NCBI GenBank assembly: GCA_002284615.2
Contig: MU069444.1
Location: forward strand, 161,398-172,353
DNA length: 10,956 nt
Source: Dunaliella salina
Lineage: Eukaryota; Chlorophyta; Chlorophyceae; Chlamydomonadales; Dunaliellaceae
Reading direction: 5' to 3'
Shown: one piece after another, positions 1 to 6,896 of the stretch
Position numbering within the stretch: position 1 is the first letter of the stretch
Layout: each line of letters starts with the position of its first letter
Translations under genes and position numbers: made by a program
Notes under the pieces: model-generated
Database searches by the model: none
Seen by the model: only the letters and a program-made list of their open reading frames with translations
Told to the model about the DNA's origin: nothing

Positions 1-43
1 TGTGAGCTTGCACTAACCATTCACTCTTTAGTGCAAGCTCGCA
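1..43. repeat. Perfect-looking hairpin at window edge
   Basis: Positions 1-16 and 28-43 are inverted repeats matching at 15 of 16 bases around an 11-base loop. It may be the end of a palindromic or MITE-type element cut by the window edge, since the left arm begins at base 1. It has no run of T after the stem, so I do not read it as a terminator. Confidence 0.75.
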
Positions 44-48
44 GCTGA

Positions 49-93
49 CTTTCTCCCTCCCTGTCACTTTCTCCATCTCTCTCTCCCTCCCAC
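49..93. repeat. Pyrimidine-rich tract
   Basis: A CT-rich stretch (tttctccctccctg... ctctctctccctccc) lies between the hairpin and the minisatellite. It is low-complexity sequence; no splice context or gene is visible next to it. Confidence 0.6.
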
Positions 94-233
94 GACCAGG
101 AGGCTGATACATGCGGCATGTTTGTATGGAATTGGCCAGGCCCACTCATGATCACTCACCTGATAGCCAGGGCCTGCTGGGGCGTGGGCGCGCCTGCCCG
201 CACTGGGAGGCCGACGCGCATTCTGGGGCAGGT

Positions 234-1190
234 TCAGCTGAGTGGCAAGGCTGTTGTACTCTTGTGCGGGGGGAGCCTGCAAATTTCACACCAAGTAGCA
301 AGGATGCTCTGTGATCTCATGCATGGGGAGCCTGCAAGTATCACATCCGGTGGCAAGGCTACTGTATTCTTGTGCCTGGGGCGCCTGAGAGTTTCACACC
401 AGGAGGCGAGGCTGCTGTACCCTTGTGCATGGGGAGCTTGCAAGTACCACACTTGGTGGCAAGGCTGATGTGTTCTTTTGCTTACGGAGCCTCGGCAAGG
501 ATCACATTCAGCGGTAAGGCTGGTGTGTTCTGGTGACAGGCACCACGCAAGCATCGCGCAAAGTGGGGAGGCTGCTGCGTTCATGCGCCCTAAAAGGGAG
601 CCTTGGCAAGCATCACACACAGTGGCGAGGCTGCTGTGTTCCTACGCTTGAGAAGCCTGCAAGCATCACACAAAGTGCCGAGGCTGCTGTGTTGTGGTGA
701 GGCATCGGCATTTGCTTATAGCGCTATACATAACATAGTGCTATATAGCGCTATATAATTCTGGGAAGTAGCGCTATTTGCCGACCTATAGGTTCGGCTC
801 ATATACAAATATAACACAGCGCTATATCGCTATGTAGCGCTATGTAGCGCTATAGGTTTTACTCATATAGCGCTGTATGCCAATCCCTAGTTGTGGTGAT
901 AGGGGAGCCTGCAAGTGTCACACCAGGAAGCAAGGTTGCTGTCTCCCTATGCTTGGGGAGCCGGCAAGCATCACACAAAATGCCGAGGCTGCTGTGTTCA
1001 TGTGCTTTGAGAGCCTTGGCAAGCATCCCACAGAGTGCCAAGGCTGCTGACTCCTTGTGCTTGGGGAGCCTGCAAGTTTCACACCAAGTAGCAAGGATGC
1101 TCTGTGATCTCATGCATGGGGAGCCTGCAAGTATCACATCCGATGGCAAGGCTGCTGACTCCTTGTGCTTGGGGAGCCTGCGAGTTTGAC
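234..1190. repeat. ~54-bp minisatellite array, interrupted by a MITE
   Basis: Diverged tandem units each contain ggcaaggctgctgt, then tgtgcttggggagcctgcaag, then a tcacacc-like box. Unit starts fall near 244, 298, 352, 405, 458, 513, 569, 624 and 678, and resume after the insertion at 701-889, continuing to about 1190, so the period is 53-57 bp. A 90-bp block at 271-360 recurs at 1064-1153 with only two differences, which shows recent duplication or conversion inside the array. The ORFs that cross it on both strands are by-products of the repeat and change frame between units, so I do not annotate a protein. Confidence 0.9.
701..889. mobile_element. hAT-like MITE rich in TAGCGCTA palindromes
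   Basis: An AT-rich block unlike its surroundings carries repeated agcgcta palindromes. It is flanked by an exact 10-bp direct repeat, gttgtggtga, at 691-700 and 890-899. Its ends are imperfect inverted repeats: ggcatcggcat at 701-711 against the complement of 877-887, 9 of 11 matching. Deleting the element and one flanking copy rejoins a normal minisatellite unit. hAT elements usually duplicate 8 bp, so part of the 10-bp match may be chance. It has no coding capacity, so it would have been mobilised in trans. The hAT label is an inference from the target-duplication size and end sequence. Confidence 0.75.
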
Positions 1191-1401
1191 ATGAGTTTGA
1201 CATTGCTCCCTTGTTCTCACAGGCAGGATCTCATGATGTGTCCGCTTTTTTAAATCAGAACAACAACAAACTTCCATTTCTCCTTCTTGAATCAATCGCC
1301 TTTCATGAGCAGGCTAGCAGTCGCAATTCTTGACTGAAGGCCTTATCCTAGTAAACCTTGTAAACCTTGTTTGACATGAGGCAGCCAAGCAATCACATTA
1401 A
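1191..1401. other. Spacer with a short open stretch, unassigned
   Basis: This holds small duplications: agtttgaca twice near 1182-1203, and taaaccttg twice at 1352-1369. A + strand open stretch at about 1217-1330 reads SHDVSAFLNQNNNKLPFLLL and onward, then a TGA. Its composition is protein-like and it could be an upstream piece of the LINE that follows, but no motif confirms this. Confidence 0.3.
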
Positions 1402-1797
1402 TTGACTACTGGCTCCTCTCCTATGAGCCTTGTAGCACATGAGGTGGGCAACATGAAGTCAGTAGCACATGAGGTGGGCAACATGAAGTCAGTACCTCCT
1501 GCTTTCCTTGAAAAATCCAATTTGGCGAATCTTGAAATACAGGGATTCGAAAAACCTGTTACAACCAATGCATGGCTGCAGAAACTGGACACAGAATTGC
1601 GCAACAAAATCACATTTGATACAAACCCCACCAATCCTCATGCGAACATTGGCTGCGTGAGGTTGAGCTCACGAAGTACACGGATCAGCAATCCCCTCAT
1701 TCAGCATCTTCTGACACAGGATCCCACAGCCATTCCCCTCCTACTCCATTCCCCCTCATTCTCCCAGAAATCTACACAGCTCTCATGGCTTGCATAA
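1402..1797 (+). pseudogene. N-terminal segment of LINE protein remnant
   Basis: An open frame of 131 codons. The first 30 include the duplicated decapeptide. The middle (residues about 32-90) is more protein-like, with a charged stretch (AWLQKLDTELRNKITFDTNP) and an NPTNPHANIG segment, followed by a Ser/Pro/Leu-rich, less convincing end. The next frame (from 1790) overlaps it by a few bases, as expected if one frameshift separates pieces of one protein. I recognise no catalytic motif here. The ATG at 1402 is only the first in the frame and need not be the true start. It could also be an unrelated small ORF; its link to the LINE rests on colinearity. Confidence 0.45.
1433..1492 (+). repeat. 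Exact 30-bp tandem duplication
   Basis: tagcacatgaggtgggcaac followed by atgaagtcag occurs twice head to tail (1433-1462, 1463-1492). At 30 bp it is in frame and gives two copies of VAHEVGNMKS in the reading frame that continues downstream. Confidence 0.95.
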
Positions 1798-2421
1798 TGA
1801 TAATGCGCAAGGCAAGTGTGTTGGTATGGTATCCCCTAACCAATTCCAAATCCTCTTCAAGGATTTTTATGGGGCCAAGCTTGCTGGCATGCACGAGAAA
1901 ATAACACCAGCTCCAGGCAGCTTTGCCACTGAGCTGCACGAACTCCTTTCCCACAAACCCATGCTTGAAAGAAAGTACTCTAGCAAGAAGATCAAAGATT
2001 CCTTTTCACGAGCGCTCCCAACTCACATTCATACTGCGCTTCAAAAATGGGCCGTGGTAACCCAAGAAAAAGTGGTCTCCCCACTAGACCACAACCCGCA
2101 ACACCAAAACTTTTGGAGTGCGGATTCCCGAGACACTCTTTTCGGTGCCATGCAAAATGCCTTTTCACCCAAACTCTCGGGTTTCTCAGTATGCCATGCC
2201 ATTTATGATGAAAGAGTTATGATCCAAGCTCTGCGACATGCCATCTACTCTGCCATTCTCAACACAGAGGTCACTGCCACATTTATGTTCCTTCCGGCCT
2301 GGGGTAAGAACATGATAACCAACCCCTACTCCAAAGTTGTCACTGCCTACCCCACCAATGTTACGACCTCGGAACAGTCCCTTGCGCCAAACTTAATTAC
2401 AATGCACCCCAATCCTGCCCA
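1790..2421 (+). pseudogene. LINE protein segment with methyltransferase-like layout
   Basis: About 210 codons of good protein-like sequence. Near residues 47-85 there is a helical, basic region (ELLSHKPMLERKYSSKKIKD). Residues about 117-175 run WSADSRDTLFG, then GFSVCHAIYDERVMIQALRH, then TFMFLPAW. A short N/D-P-P-Y/F-like box, a helix, then a beta strand ending FLPxW is the layout of PCIF1/MT-A70-type adenine methyltransferases; here the box would be the degenerate CHAIYD (residues 135-140), so catalysis looks lost or never present. The frame remains open to 2536, but the family-like sequence moves to frame 1 at about 2422 (NQEVPLPKHNWDLQIFAVWN), so I end the segment there. The methyltransferase resemblance is an inference from motif spacing; the coding nature is well supported. 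Confidence 0.6.
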
Positions 2422-3186
2422 AACCAAGAGGTACCTCTACCCAAACACAACTGGGACCTTCAAATCTTTGCTGTTTGGAACACTGCAGCTTGAGTCCATC
2501 TTAACAGTTGTAACAAAGACTGGCTACAGGGCCTAGCAGACAATGTACCAGAAGCCACAGAGTGGAAGCTGAAGAGTGTCAGCAGCCATCCTGTTCTCAA
2601 TCCCATGCATGCTGACATGCCAGGTTCCAGTAAATTGGTACGCCTCCTATTTGACAAACAACACGCCTCTAAATACACTAGAACTTCACGCATTAGTATC
2701 CACGGTACAGACTTGGTGCCCAGCCAATCCAGTATTCTCCCAACTCTCGAAGTTACTGACTGGAGGACATGGGCATACACAGATGGCAGCTGCCTTGTCC
2801 AGAATGGCAAGCAAGAAATTGGGGCAGGCGTCTACTGCCCGTTTACTGACAACAAAAATTTTCCGAGCTAAATTGGCAGCAATTGCTGTTGCCATTATCA
2901 CCAAACATGCAAACATTGCGTCAGACAGCCTCACCTCTTTCAATCAAATGTGTAAACAAATTCTTTGCCCTGAGAAACACCTGAGGCATATCCGAGGAGA
3001 CGTCCTTAATATGATTTTACCTCTCATTAGCAACTCTCACACCGAAATTCAACTTTACAAAGTCTCATGCTGGCATCGCTGGAAATGAATGTGCAGATGC
3101 TATTGCAAAACACCAGGCAACTCAAGCCAGCAACTGCATGGCAGACACCGAGATCCCCGGTGCAGGTCCTGGCGGAAACCCACATA
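2422..3186 (+). pseudogene. RNase H domain of the LINE, three frames, catalytic Glu lost
   Basis: Ribonuclease H removes RNA from RNA-DNA hybrids during retrotransposition. Frame 1 (2422-2868, with a TGA at 2491-2493) ends in AYTDGSCLVQNGKQEIGAGV; the first catalytic Asp is the codon at 2782-2784. Frame 2 (2861-3059) continues FRAKLAAI, where the family has RAELxAI: the second acidic residue is Lys (AAA at 2870-2872). Then ASDSLTSF gives the third acidic residue (2924-2926). Frame 3 (3060-3186) has KSHAGIAGNECADAIAKH, the classic C-terminal RNase H motif with the last Asp at 3096-3098. Three of four catalytic acids remain, one is E to K, and two frameshifts split the domain, so it cannot work. 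The frame ends at GNPHT where a DNA element is inserted. Confidence 0.9.
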
Positions 3187-3315
3187 CTGTAAGCACCTTG
3201 ATCATTACGCAATGTTTAAAGGTTTTTGAGCCGTGCGTATTGCTTTAATAATTATTTTGAAGGGGAGCGTAATGGGTGCACGATGGTGAACATGATTCGA
3301 AACTCTCATGGATAG

Positions 3316-3618
3316 GGGGAAGGAAAGCATCACAAAGCAACCCTTGATGCACAAGAGCAGAGAAGGAAGCGTGAAGAGGAGCATGAGGCAGCAAGGAAGC
3401 GAAAGGTGGCGCTTGGTGCCAGGCCAAAGGTGATGACGCAGGCTGATGGTGATGATGCAGGCTTGCCATGGGGGCCAATGATGATGATGCAGGCTGATGG
3501 TGATGACGCAGGCTTGCCATGGGGGCCAATGATGATGATGCAGGCTGATGGTGATGATGCAGGCTCTGGCACAGGTAGCGCATGGTGCCAGGCCAAAGGT
3601 GATGACGCTGGCCAATGA
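3316..3618 (+). CDS. Charged hypothetical ORF with 17-residue repeats, inside the TA element
   Basis: The frame is open from after a TAG at 3313-3315 to a TGA at 3616-3618, and the first ATG in frame is at 3406. The first half is highly charged (QEQRRKREEEHEAARKRK), like a coiled coil or nuclear-localisation segment. The second half is the 51-bp repeat translated as GLPWGPMMMMQADGDDA, two full copies plus partials. Downstream in another frame, the stretch DTALKAQVANMEVNRLADK followed by TGA (3722-3781) looks like a coiled-coil C-terminus. Together these may be remains of a protein carried by the ancestor of this element. I do not recognise the family. It may equally be a non-coding repeat that happens to be open. 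Confidence 0.25.
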   Translation, partial: GEGKHHKATLDAQEQRRKREEEHEAARKRKVALGARPKVMTQADGDDAGLPWGPMMMMQADGDDAGLPWGPMMMMQADGDDAGSGTGSAWCQAKGDDAGQ

Positions 3619-3620
3619 TG
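3424..3620. repeat. 51-bp minisatellite inside the TA element
   Basis: The segment ggctgatggtgatgaYgcag plus gcttgccatgggggccaatg and atgatgatgca recurs with starts at 3441, 3492 and 3543, an exact 51-bp period (17 codons), with degenerate partial units at both ends (3424-3440 and 3590-3630). The His-rich ORFs on the opposite strand are shadows of this repeat. Confidence 0.9.
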
Positions 3621-3997
3621 ATGATGCAGGCTTGTGGTGGGACGAACAACCCACAATGAAGTTGGAGATGAAGTGACCTCCATTGAAGGAGCATGCAAGC
3701 TTGCAAGGAAGGTGCATGCAAGACACAGCCCTCAAAGCCCAAGTTGCCAACATGGAGGTGAACCGCTTGGCGGACAAGTGAGTTGCATAATGGGGAAATG
3801 CATGCTAGCCGTCAATCAGGGTGCGCAAATAGTGAAAAAAAGCCCAGTTTTGGGGAGAGGGTGCGCAATGAGGGTGCGCAGTGTGCAATTTAAACCTACT
3901 TGGATATAAATGAGGGTGCGCAATGGCTGCGCAATGGAAATGTTCAATTCAAAAATTTTAGGAGTATTTAGTGGCCACGGTGCTGTACAGTACACAT

Positions 3998-4385
3998 CAG
4001 GGTTGAGTCATTCACCAATTTCAAACAATTGGCAATTTCGCACTTTTTCGCACTCTTAACGCATTTCAAAAGTGCAATTCGCCCAATTTTAAGCCCCTTG
4101 GCAGAAAAGGGGCAGAAACCCCCCTATAACCCTCCTGCAGCCCCTCCCATTTGAGGTCATCCTTCTGCCATTTACACTTATCCTTCCCCATCATATGTTA
4201 ATATAGCCTAGGGTGAGGGGGAAAAGGAAGGCAAGGGGGGAAGGGGGTGGTTGGGGGCGGTTGCTACCCCCTTCCCAGCCCCTTGCCTGCCAGGCAACCA
4301 TGCGTTCGCATAATGCATCGAATCTCGAATTTTCTCGCATCATTGGCGAATTTATTTTGCCAAACCGGCGAATGACCCAACCCTG
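3998..4385. mobile_element. 388-bp non-autonomous hAT-type element
   Basis: The termini are inverted repeats: cagggttgagtcattc at 3998-4013 against the complement of gaatgacccaaccctg at 4370-4385, 15 of 16 matching, with weaker similarity for about 8 more bases. An exact 8-bp direct repeat, gtacacat, flanks it at 3990-3997 and 4386-4393. CAGGG-type ends with an 8-bp duplication are the signature of the hAT superfamily. The target lies across the junction of the 804-bp element and the LINE, so this insertion is the younger one. The centre has a GC-rich hairpin (arms about 4230-4247 and 4266-4287). There is no transposase, so it is a MITE-like derivative. Confidence 0.9.
4230..4287. repeat. G-rich/C-rich hairpin in the hAT element
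   Basis: ggcaaggggggaagggggt and acccccttcccagccccttgcc are near-complementary arms separated by about 18 bases. Such internal foldbacks are frequent in MITEs. The G-rich strand also has several G runs, so quadruplex formation is possible. Confidence 0.7.
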
Positions 4386-4390
4386 GTACA

Positions 4391-4688
4391 CATGTTTTTT
4401 GGTTAGCCAAGGAAGAGCAAAGAGTGCATGCAGCAGGTATATCTGTAGGTCCCCTGCCTGCCCCGAAGCTCACCTACCTCCCCAACCTTCAAGATGCGCT
4501 CAAATTCCGCATGCATGCTCAACACAAACTTGGATATGCCGACGCCAAGTTCGGTTACTACTCACTATAAAACTTATTGCCGCATGTAGATAAAAATATC
4601 AGCAATGCCTTCAGGAATACCCAACATTTCTGTACCCATGAAGCGTACCATCCTGCAATACCGCACAGGCACTCTCTACAATCAAAAA
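4391..4688 (+). pseudogene. LINE protein segment between RNase H and zinc knuckle
   Basis: After the two insertions the LINE frame resumes: HVFWLAKEEQRVHAAGISVG, then LPNLQDALKFRMHAQHKLGY, up to a TAA at 4568-4570. The same frame continues past it with LLPHVDKNISNAFRN. A frame change near 4617 gives PNISVPMKRTILQYRTGTLY, ending with NQKH, which runs into the knuckle segment after a further frame change near 4688. The short conserved block KRTILQYRTGTLYNQKH immediately before a Cys/His knuckle is typical of LINE RT C-terminal regions. One nonsense codon and two frameshifts mark it as dead. Confidence 0.7.
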
Positions 4689-4689
4689 C

Positions 4690-5023
4690 ATGTCAGTCCG
4701 ATTGAAAAGGTCTACTGACCCAACATGCCCTTTCCCAGGCTGCCATCAATTGGATAGTGCACTCCACCTGCTCTCAGGCTGCCAGAACCACATCATCTCC
4801 AACATGAAAACTGAACGCCATAACACTGCAGGCAGAATGAGTGCAAAAGCCATCAGCACAAGCCCTGTGGGAGCAGGCCTGGTCTACACAGACATAGGAA
4901 GAAAAGAGGTTAAAAATTTCAAACTTTCCCAATACAACCTCCAACTCCCTTTGCATGCCTCAAACAGAACTACACCTGAATACTTCTTCCCTTGTAACCT
5001 TCAAGAGAGAGAAAACGACAAGT
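4690..5023 (+). pseudogene. Cys/His zinc-knuckle segment of the LINE
   Basis: The frame begins just after a frameshift (MSVRLKRSTDP). Residues 13-31, CPFPGCHQLDSALHLLSGC, form CX4CX7HX4C (first Cys codon at 4726-4728), followed by NHIISNMKTERHNTAGRM, the pattern seen before the endonuclease in LINE C-termini, where it helps bind target DNA or RNA. All four metal ligands are intact. The segment continues to SNRTTPEYFFPCNLQ. The open frame runs to 5055, but its last residues are out of frame relative to the family, because the P-D motif of the endonuclease region is read in the next frame from 5024. The ATG at 4690 is not a real start. Confidence 0.8.
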
Positions 5024-5496
5024 TGACCAGATGCTATTTTGATCACCCCTTATAATGCCAAGCAAACTACTAACAGTGCTTCTCTTACCCATTCACACCA
5101 CGCTTTGCGCACATCCACACGGAGGACCACAAAAACTAGACGCGAGAGGCAACCCATAAAATTCATGCAAACGATCGCCATGTGCGCTTAATAGAAGTTA
5201 AGTTCTGTGAAGACACAAGGCCAGAGCATCAGTTAAACACGGCTAAACAGCAGCATGCAGACCTTTGTAAACTTGTAAGCACCTAAGCTAGAACGACTCA
5301 TCCTATTCCCCTAGGTGTTGGTGGAACTAATTATACTGAGCACACCCTGAAGCAATTCAAACAACTAGGACTGGATCACCAACGTGCCACTAAGCTTGAT
5401 CAACAACATCATGCCCATTCTGTTCAATATGCCCACAAACTTGTTTCCGCACGTCCCGCTATCAAAAACGAGAGTACTCCCACGGCCAGGTTCTAG
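5024..5496 (+). pseudogene. Restriction-like endonuclease region of the LINE (PD...EVK)
   Basis: Frame 2 from 5024 starts with TGA then PDAILITPYNAK; a CGA to TGA change of the Arg in the R-P-D motif would explain the stop. After about 50 codons of Ser/Thr/Arg-rich linker (to 5188), frame 1 (5170-5496) gives RHVRLIEVKFCEDTRPEHQL, then NTAKQQHADLCKL, a TAA at 5284-5286, and then PLGVGGTNYTEHTLKQFKQL. P-D followed by E-V-K matches the PD-(D/E)XK nuclease signature used by R2/Dualen-type LINEs to nick target DNA. The Pro-Asp to Glu spacing is longer than the 12-14 residues of R2, so which Asp is catalytic is uncertain. This copy has nonsense and frameshift mutations. Confidence 0.75.
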
Positions 5497-5655
5497 AGCC
5501 AGGTGCTTTTAGTAGCCCTCCAGACCCAAATTAGCCTGACTTGCCTCATTACCTGTGCTGGAGGGGACTCACGGCTCTTATGAGCCACTGTGTCTCCTTT
5601 TCCTTAATTGATGAAGGGAGAGACTCTCTGCTTACGTACTTTTTTCTTTTGGCAT
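5481..5655 (+). pseudogene. Conserved C-terminus and 3' UTR of the LINE (copy A)
   Basis: In frame 3, HGQVLEPGAFSSPPDPN ends at a TAG (5532-5534). The same end appears in four other copies in this window. The 3' UTR then includes ctggaggggactcacggctc, ttatgagcca, and tgtctccttttccttaattg, ending cttacgtacttttttctttt. It aligns well with copy D (9304-9490), which ends cctacgcagtttcttctttt before a TTTTG tail. The element end is therefore near 5650. Confidence 0.8.
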
Positions 5656-5656
5656 T

Positions 5657-5841
5657 GTTGGGCAAGTATGCCCTTGATTACCTTGCAGCCAAGTGGTCGG
5701 GCAAGTATACCCCAGAAATATACCCTAGAAGCATACCCTTGATTATTGTGCAGCCAAGTAGTTGGGCAAATATACCCTAGAAGTACACCCTTGAAGCATA
5801 CCCTTGATTACCATGCAAGTAAGTAGTTGGGCAAGTAGGTA
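5657..5841. repeat. 65-bp tandem repeat, about 2.8 copies
   Basis: cccttgatta occurs at 5671, 5736 and 5801, an exact period of 65 bp. Each is followed by gcagccaagtagttgggcaa or a close variant and then tataccctagaa. The array starts just where the LINE copy A tail ends. The short ORFs across it are not believable genes. Confidence 0.95.
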
Positions 5842-6351
5842 GATGAGCAGGCAGCCCTTCACAGCCACTTCTCCCAATATGTAATTGGAAATAGCGTAAG
5901 CATTTAAGTGAATATGTTCCATCTTGTGGTGTAAGCATTTGCCAACCGCCAAAACAATTAGGAGAGCTGGCAAGCTACCTAGCCTTGTTTACAACCATGG
6001 AGAACTAGAGGTGGATGAACAGAATTCTGAACACAGCCCTCCCACAATCTATCCGCGCCTGCCTTACTTTCCCCGACTTCCTTTTCCCTCTCACTTGCGC
6101 AAGCTTCTCAGCTTGAGCGTCAGTCCACCCCATGAAGGTCAAGACAACGCTGGCTTGCCCACACAGCACCAAGCTTTTTAGAAGCACATTGATGCTTCAC
6201 GATTTTGCAAGACTTGACTGTTTGAATACACTCCCCTTCGGTAGAGGGCATAAAGCAAGTTGGGCAACCTCACTGATGCACACCTTGTTGGCATCACTAA
6301 CACACAAAAGAGCAAGCAGGGTGAGCTAGTGTGGATAATTTGATGACATAC
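5842..6351. other. Unassigned region, possible 3' part of the minus-strand gene
   Basis: I see no repeat or recognised gene. On the - strand, 6096-6150 reads FMGWTDAQAEKLAQ followed by gtgaga, a possible splice donor, so an exon of the gene suggested by 6352-6465 could lie here, but no matching acceptor in the right phase was found. A TTCCTTTTCCCTCTCACTTG pyrimidine tract lies on the + strand near 6079-6097. Confidence 0.2.
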
Positions 6352-6465
6352 CCCATACGGTTGACCAGCATAAGCACTACTGCTACCGAAGGGCTTGGGT
6401 GGGGTTTGCTGGGCGCTCCCGTAAGCTGGATACCGTGGCGCAAAGGGCGAATAGTTACTGCCATC
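6352..6465 (-). CDS. Candidate internal exon, Tyr/Pro/Gly-rich host protein
   Basis: On the - strand a 114-nt block sits between a pyrimidine-poor but valid ctgcag acceptor (6466-6471) and a strong gtatgt donor (6346-6351). It is exactly 38 codons with no stop, reading DGSNYSPFAPRYPAYGSAQQ, TPPKPFGSSSAYAGQPYG. The composition (Y, G, S, Q, P) is that of a low-complexity disordered segment, as in RNA-binding or transcription-related proteins. A second candidate exon of similar composition lies upstream at 6897-6936. The direct joint of the two is out of phase (upstream exon ends in phase 1, this one starts in phase 0), so either another exon lies in the 6472-6890 interval or one boundary is wrong. 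No domain allows a function to be named. Confidence 0.4.
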
Positions 6466-6471
6466 CTGCAG

Positions 6472-6896
6472 ATGGATAGAGTAAAGTTTACTTGGAAAGT
6501 TACTGTCAAGGGGCATCCATGCGCGCTCAAGGTGTGTTGCACCTCATGCACTGAAAGCATTGGCCAAGCACTCAGGATAGCACGCACCCCTAAAGAAAGG
6601 GACGAGTTGCCCCCCGGATTCTGCAAGTTTCTTCTGCCCGCAAAGTGGTGACCAGCTGTTGACAAGGAGAGCAGGTGTGGGAAGCTGAGAAGGTGGAGTA
6701 CTGGACTGGACAGCACGTAAACAGCAACTGACAATGTCCTACAGCCATGCTGTATTCCTGGCAGGCAACTTAAGTGACCTTTCACTGAACTGAGACAGAT
6801 GGTCTAAGCAACACAGGAGAAGGATGCAGTGAGCTCCTCATGCTGCTGCTCACATGATGACGCTGAGAAGGAGGAAATCTGCACCATGACACTTAC
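6472..6896 (-). other. Putative intron of the minus-strand gene
   Basis: The interval between the two candidate exons starts gtaagt and ends ctgcag on the - strand. Stop codons occur in all three frames, and there are several branch-point-like and pyrimidine-rich stretches. A small missing exon whose length is 2 modulo 3 would be needed here to join the flanking frames. Confidence 0.25.

Larger units (their letters stand above)
3187..3990. mobile_element. 804-bp TA-flanked DNA element inserted in the LINE
   Basis: The ends are inverted repeats: ctgtaagcacc at 3187-3197 against the complement of ggtgctgtacag at 3979-3990, matching except for one extra base. The element sits between TA dinucleotides at 3185-3186 and 3991-3992, the target duplication of Tc1/mariner-type elements. 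A subterminal motif, gggtgcgcaatg or close variants, occurs at 3819, 3859, 3872, 3913 and 3926, with a related gcgtaatgggtgc near the left end (3268-3280), as expected for transposase-binding repeats. Removing it, with one TA, rejoins the LINE frame. The interior has short coding-like pieces but no recognisable DDE/D transposase, so it is non-autonomous. The superfamily is tentative because the TIRs are short. Confidence 0.7.
1402..5655 (+). mobile_element. Decayed LINE-type retroelement with RNase H, zinc knuckle and PD-(D/E)XK region
   Basis: One element accounts for most of this stretch. Pieces of a single long protein appear in order in changing frames: N-terminal region (1402-1797), methyltransferase-like region (1790-2421), RNase H (2422-3186), then after two inserted DNA elements a linker (4391-4688), a Cys/His knuckle (4690-5023), an endonuclease-like region (5024-5496), a short conserved end and a 3' UTR to about 5655, closing in a T-rich tail. 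RNase H followed by a knuckle and a restriction-like endonuclease is known from some LINE clades; Dualen/RandI of Chlamydomonas is one with a C-terminal restriction-like endonuclease. No reverse-transcriptase Y/FxDD motif was found, so the polymerase is either missing from this copy or lies in a separate ORF upstream. It is a dead copy. Confidence 0.8.

Noticed and set aside
234..1190. CRISPR-like regular repeats
   Set aside because: Units are contiguous and diverged with no unique spacers, and the window is eukaryotic.
234..1203. ORFs on both strands across the 54-bp minisatellite
   Set aside because: They follow the repeat units in shifting frames, overlap on both strands and have no domain.
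3205..3777. Long His-rich ORFs on the minus strand
   Set aside because: Three overlapping frames are open simply because the 51-bp repeat lacks stops on that strand; none has a recognisable motif.
4213..4593. 126-codon plus-strand ORF spanning the hAT end and the LINE
   Set aside because: It crosses the transposon boundary and is out of frame with the LINE protein sequence readable from 4391.
1402..5655. LTR retrotransposon or retrovirus-like element
   Set aside because: I found no direct long terminal repeats, no protease or integrase motif and no primer-binding site; the knuckle plus PD...EVK order and 5'-truncated relatives fit a LINE.
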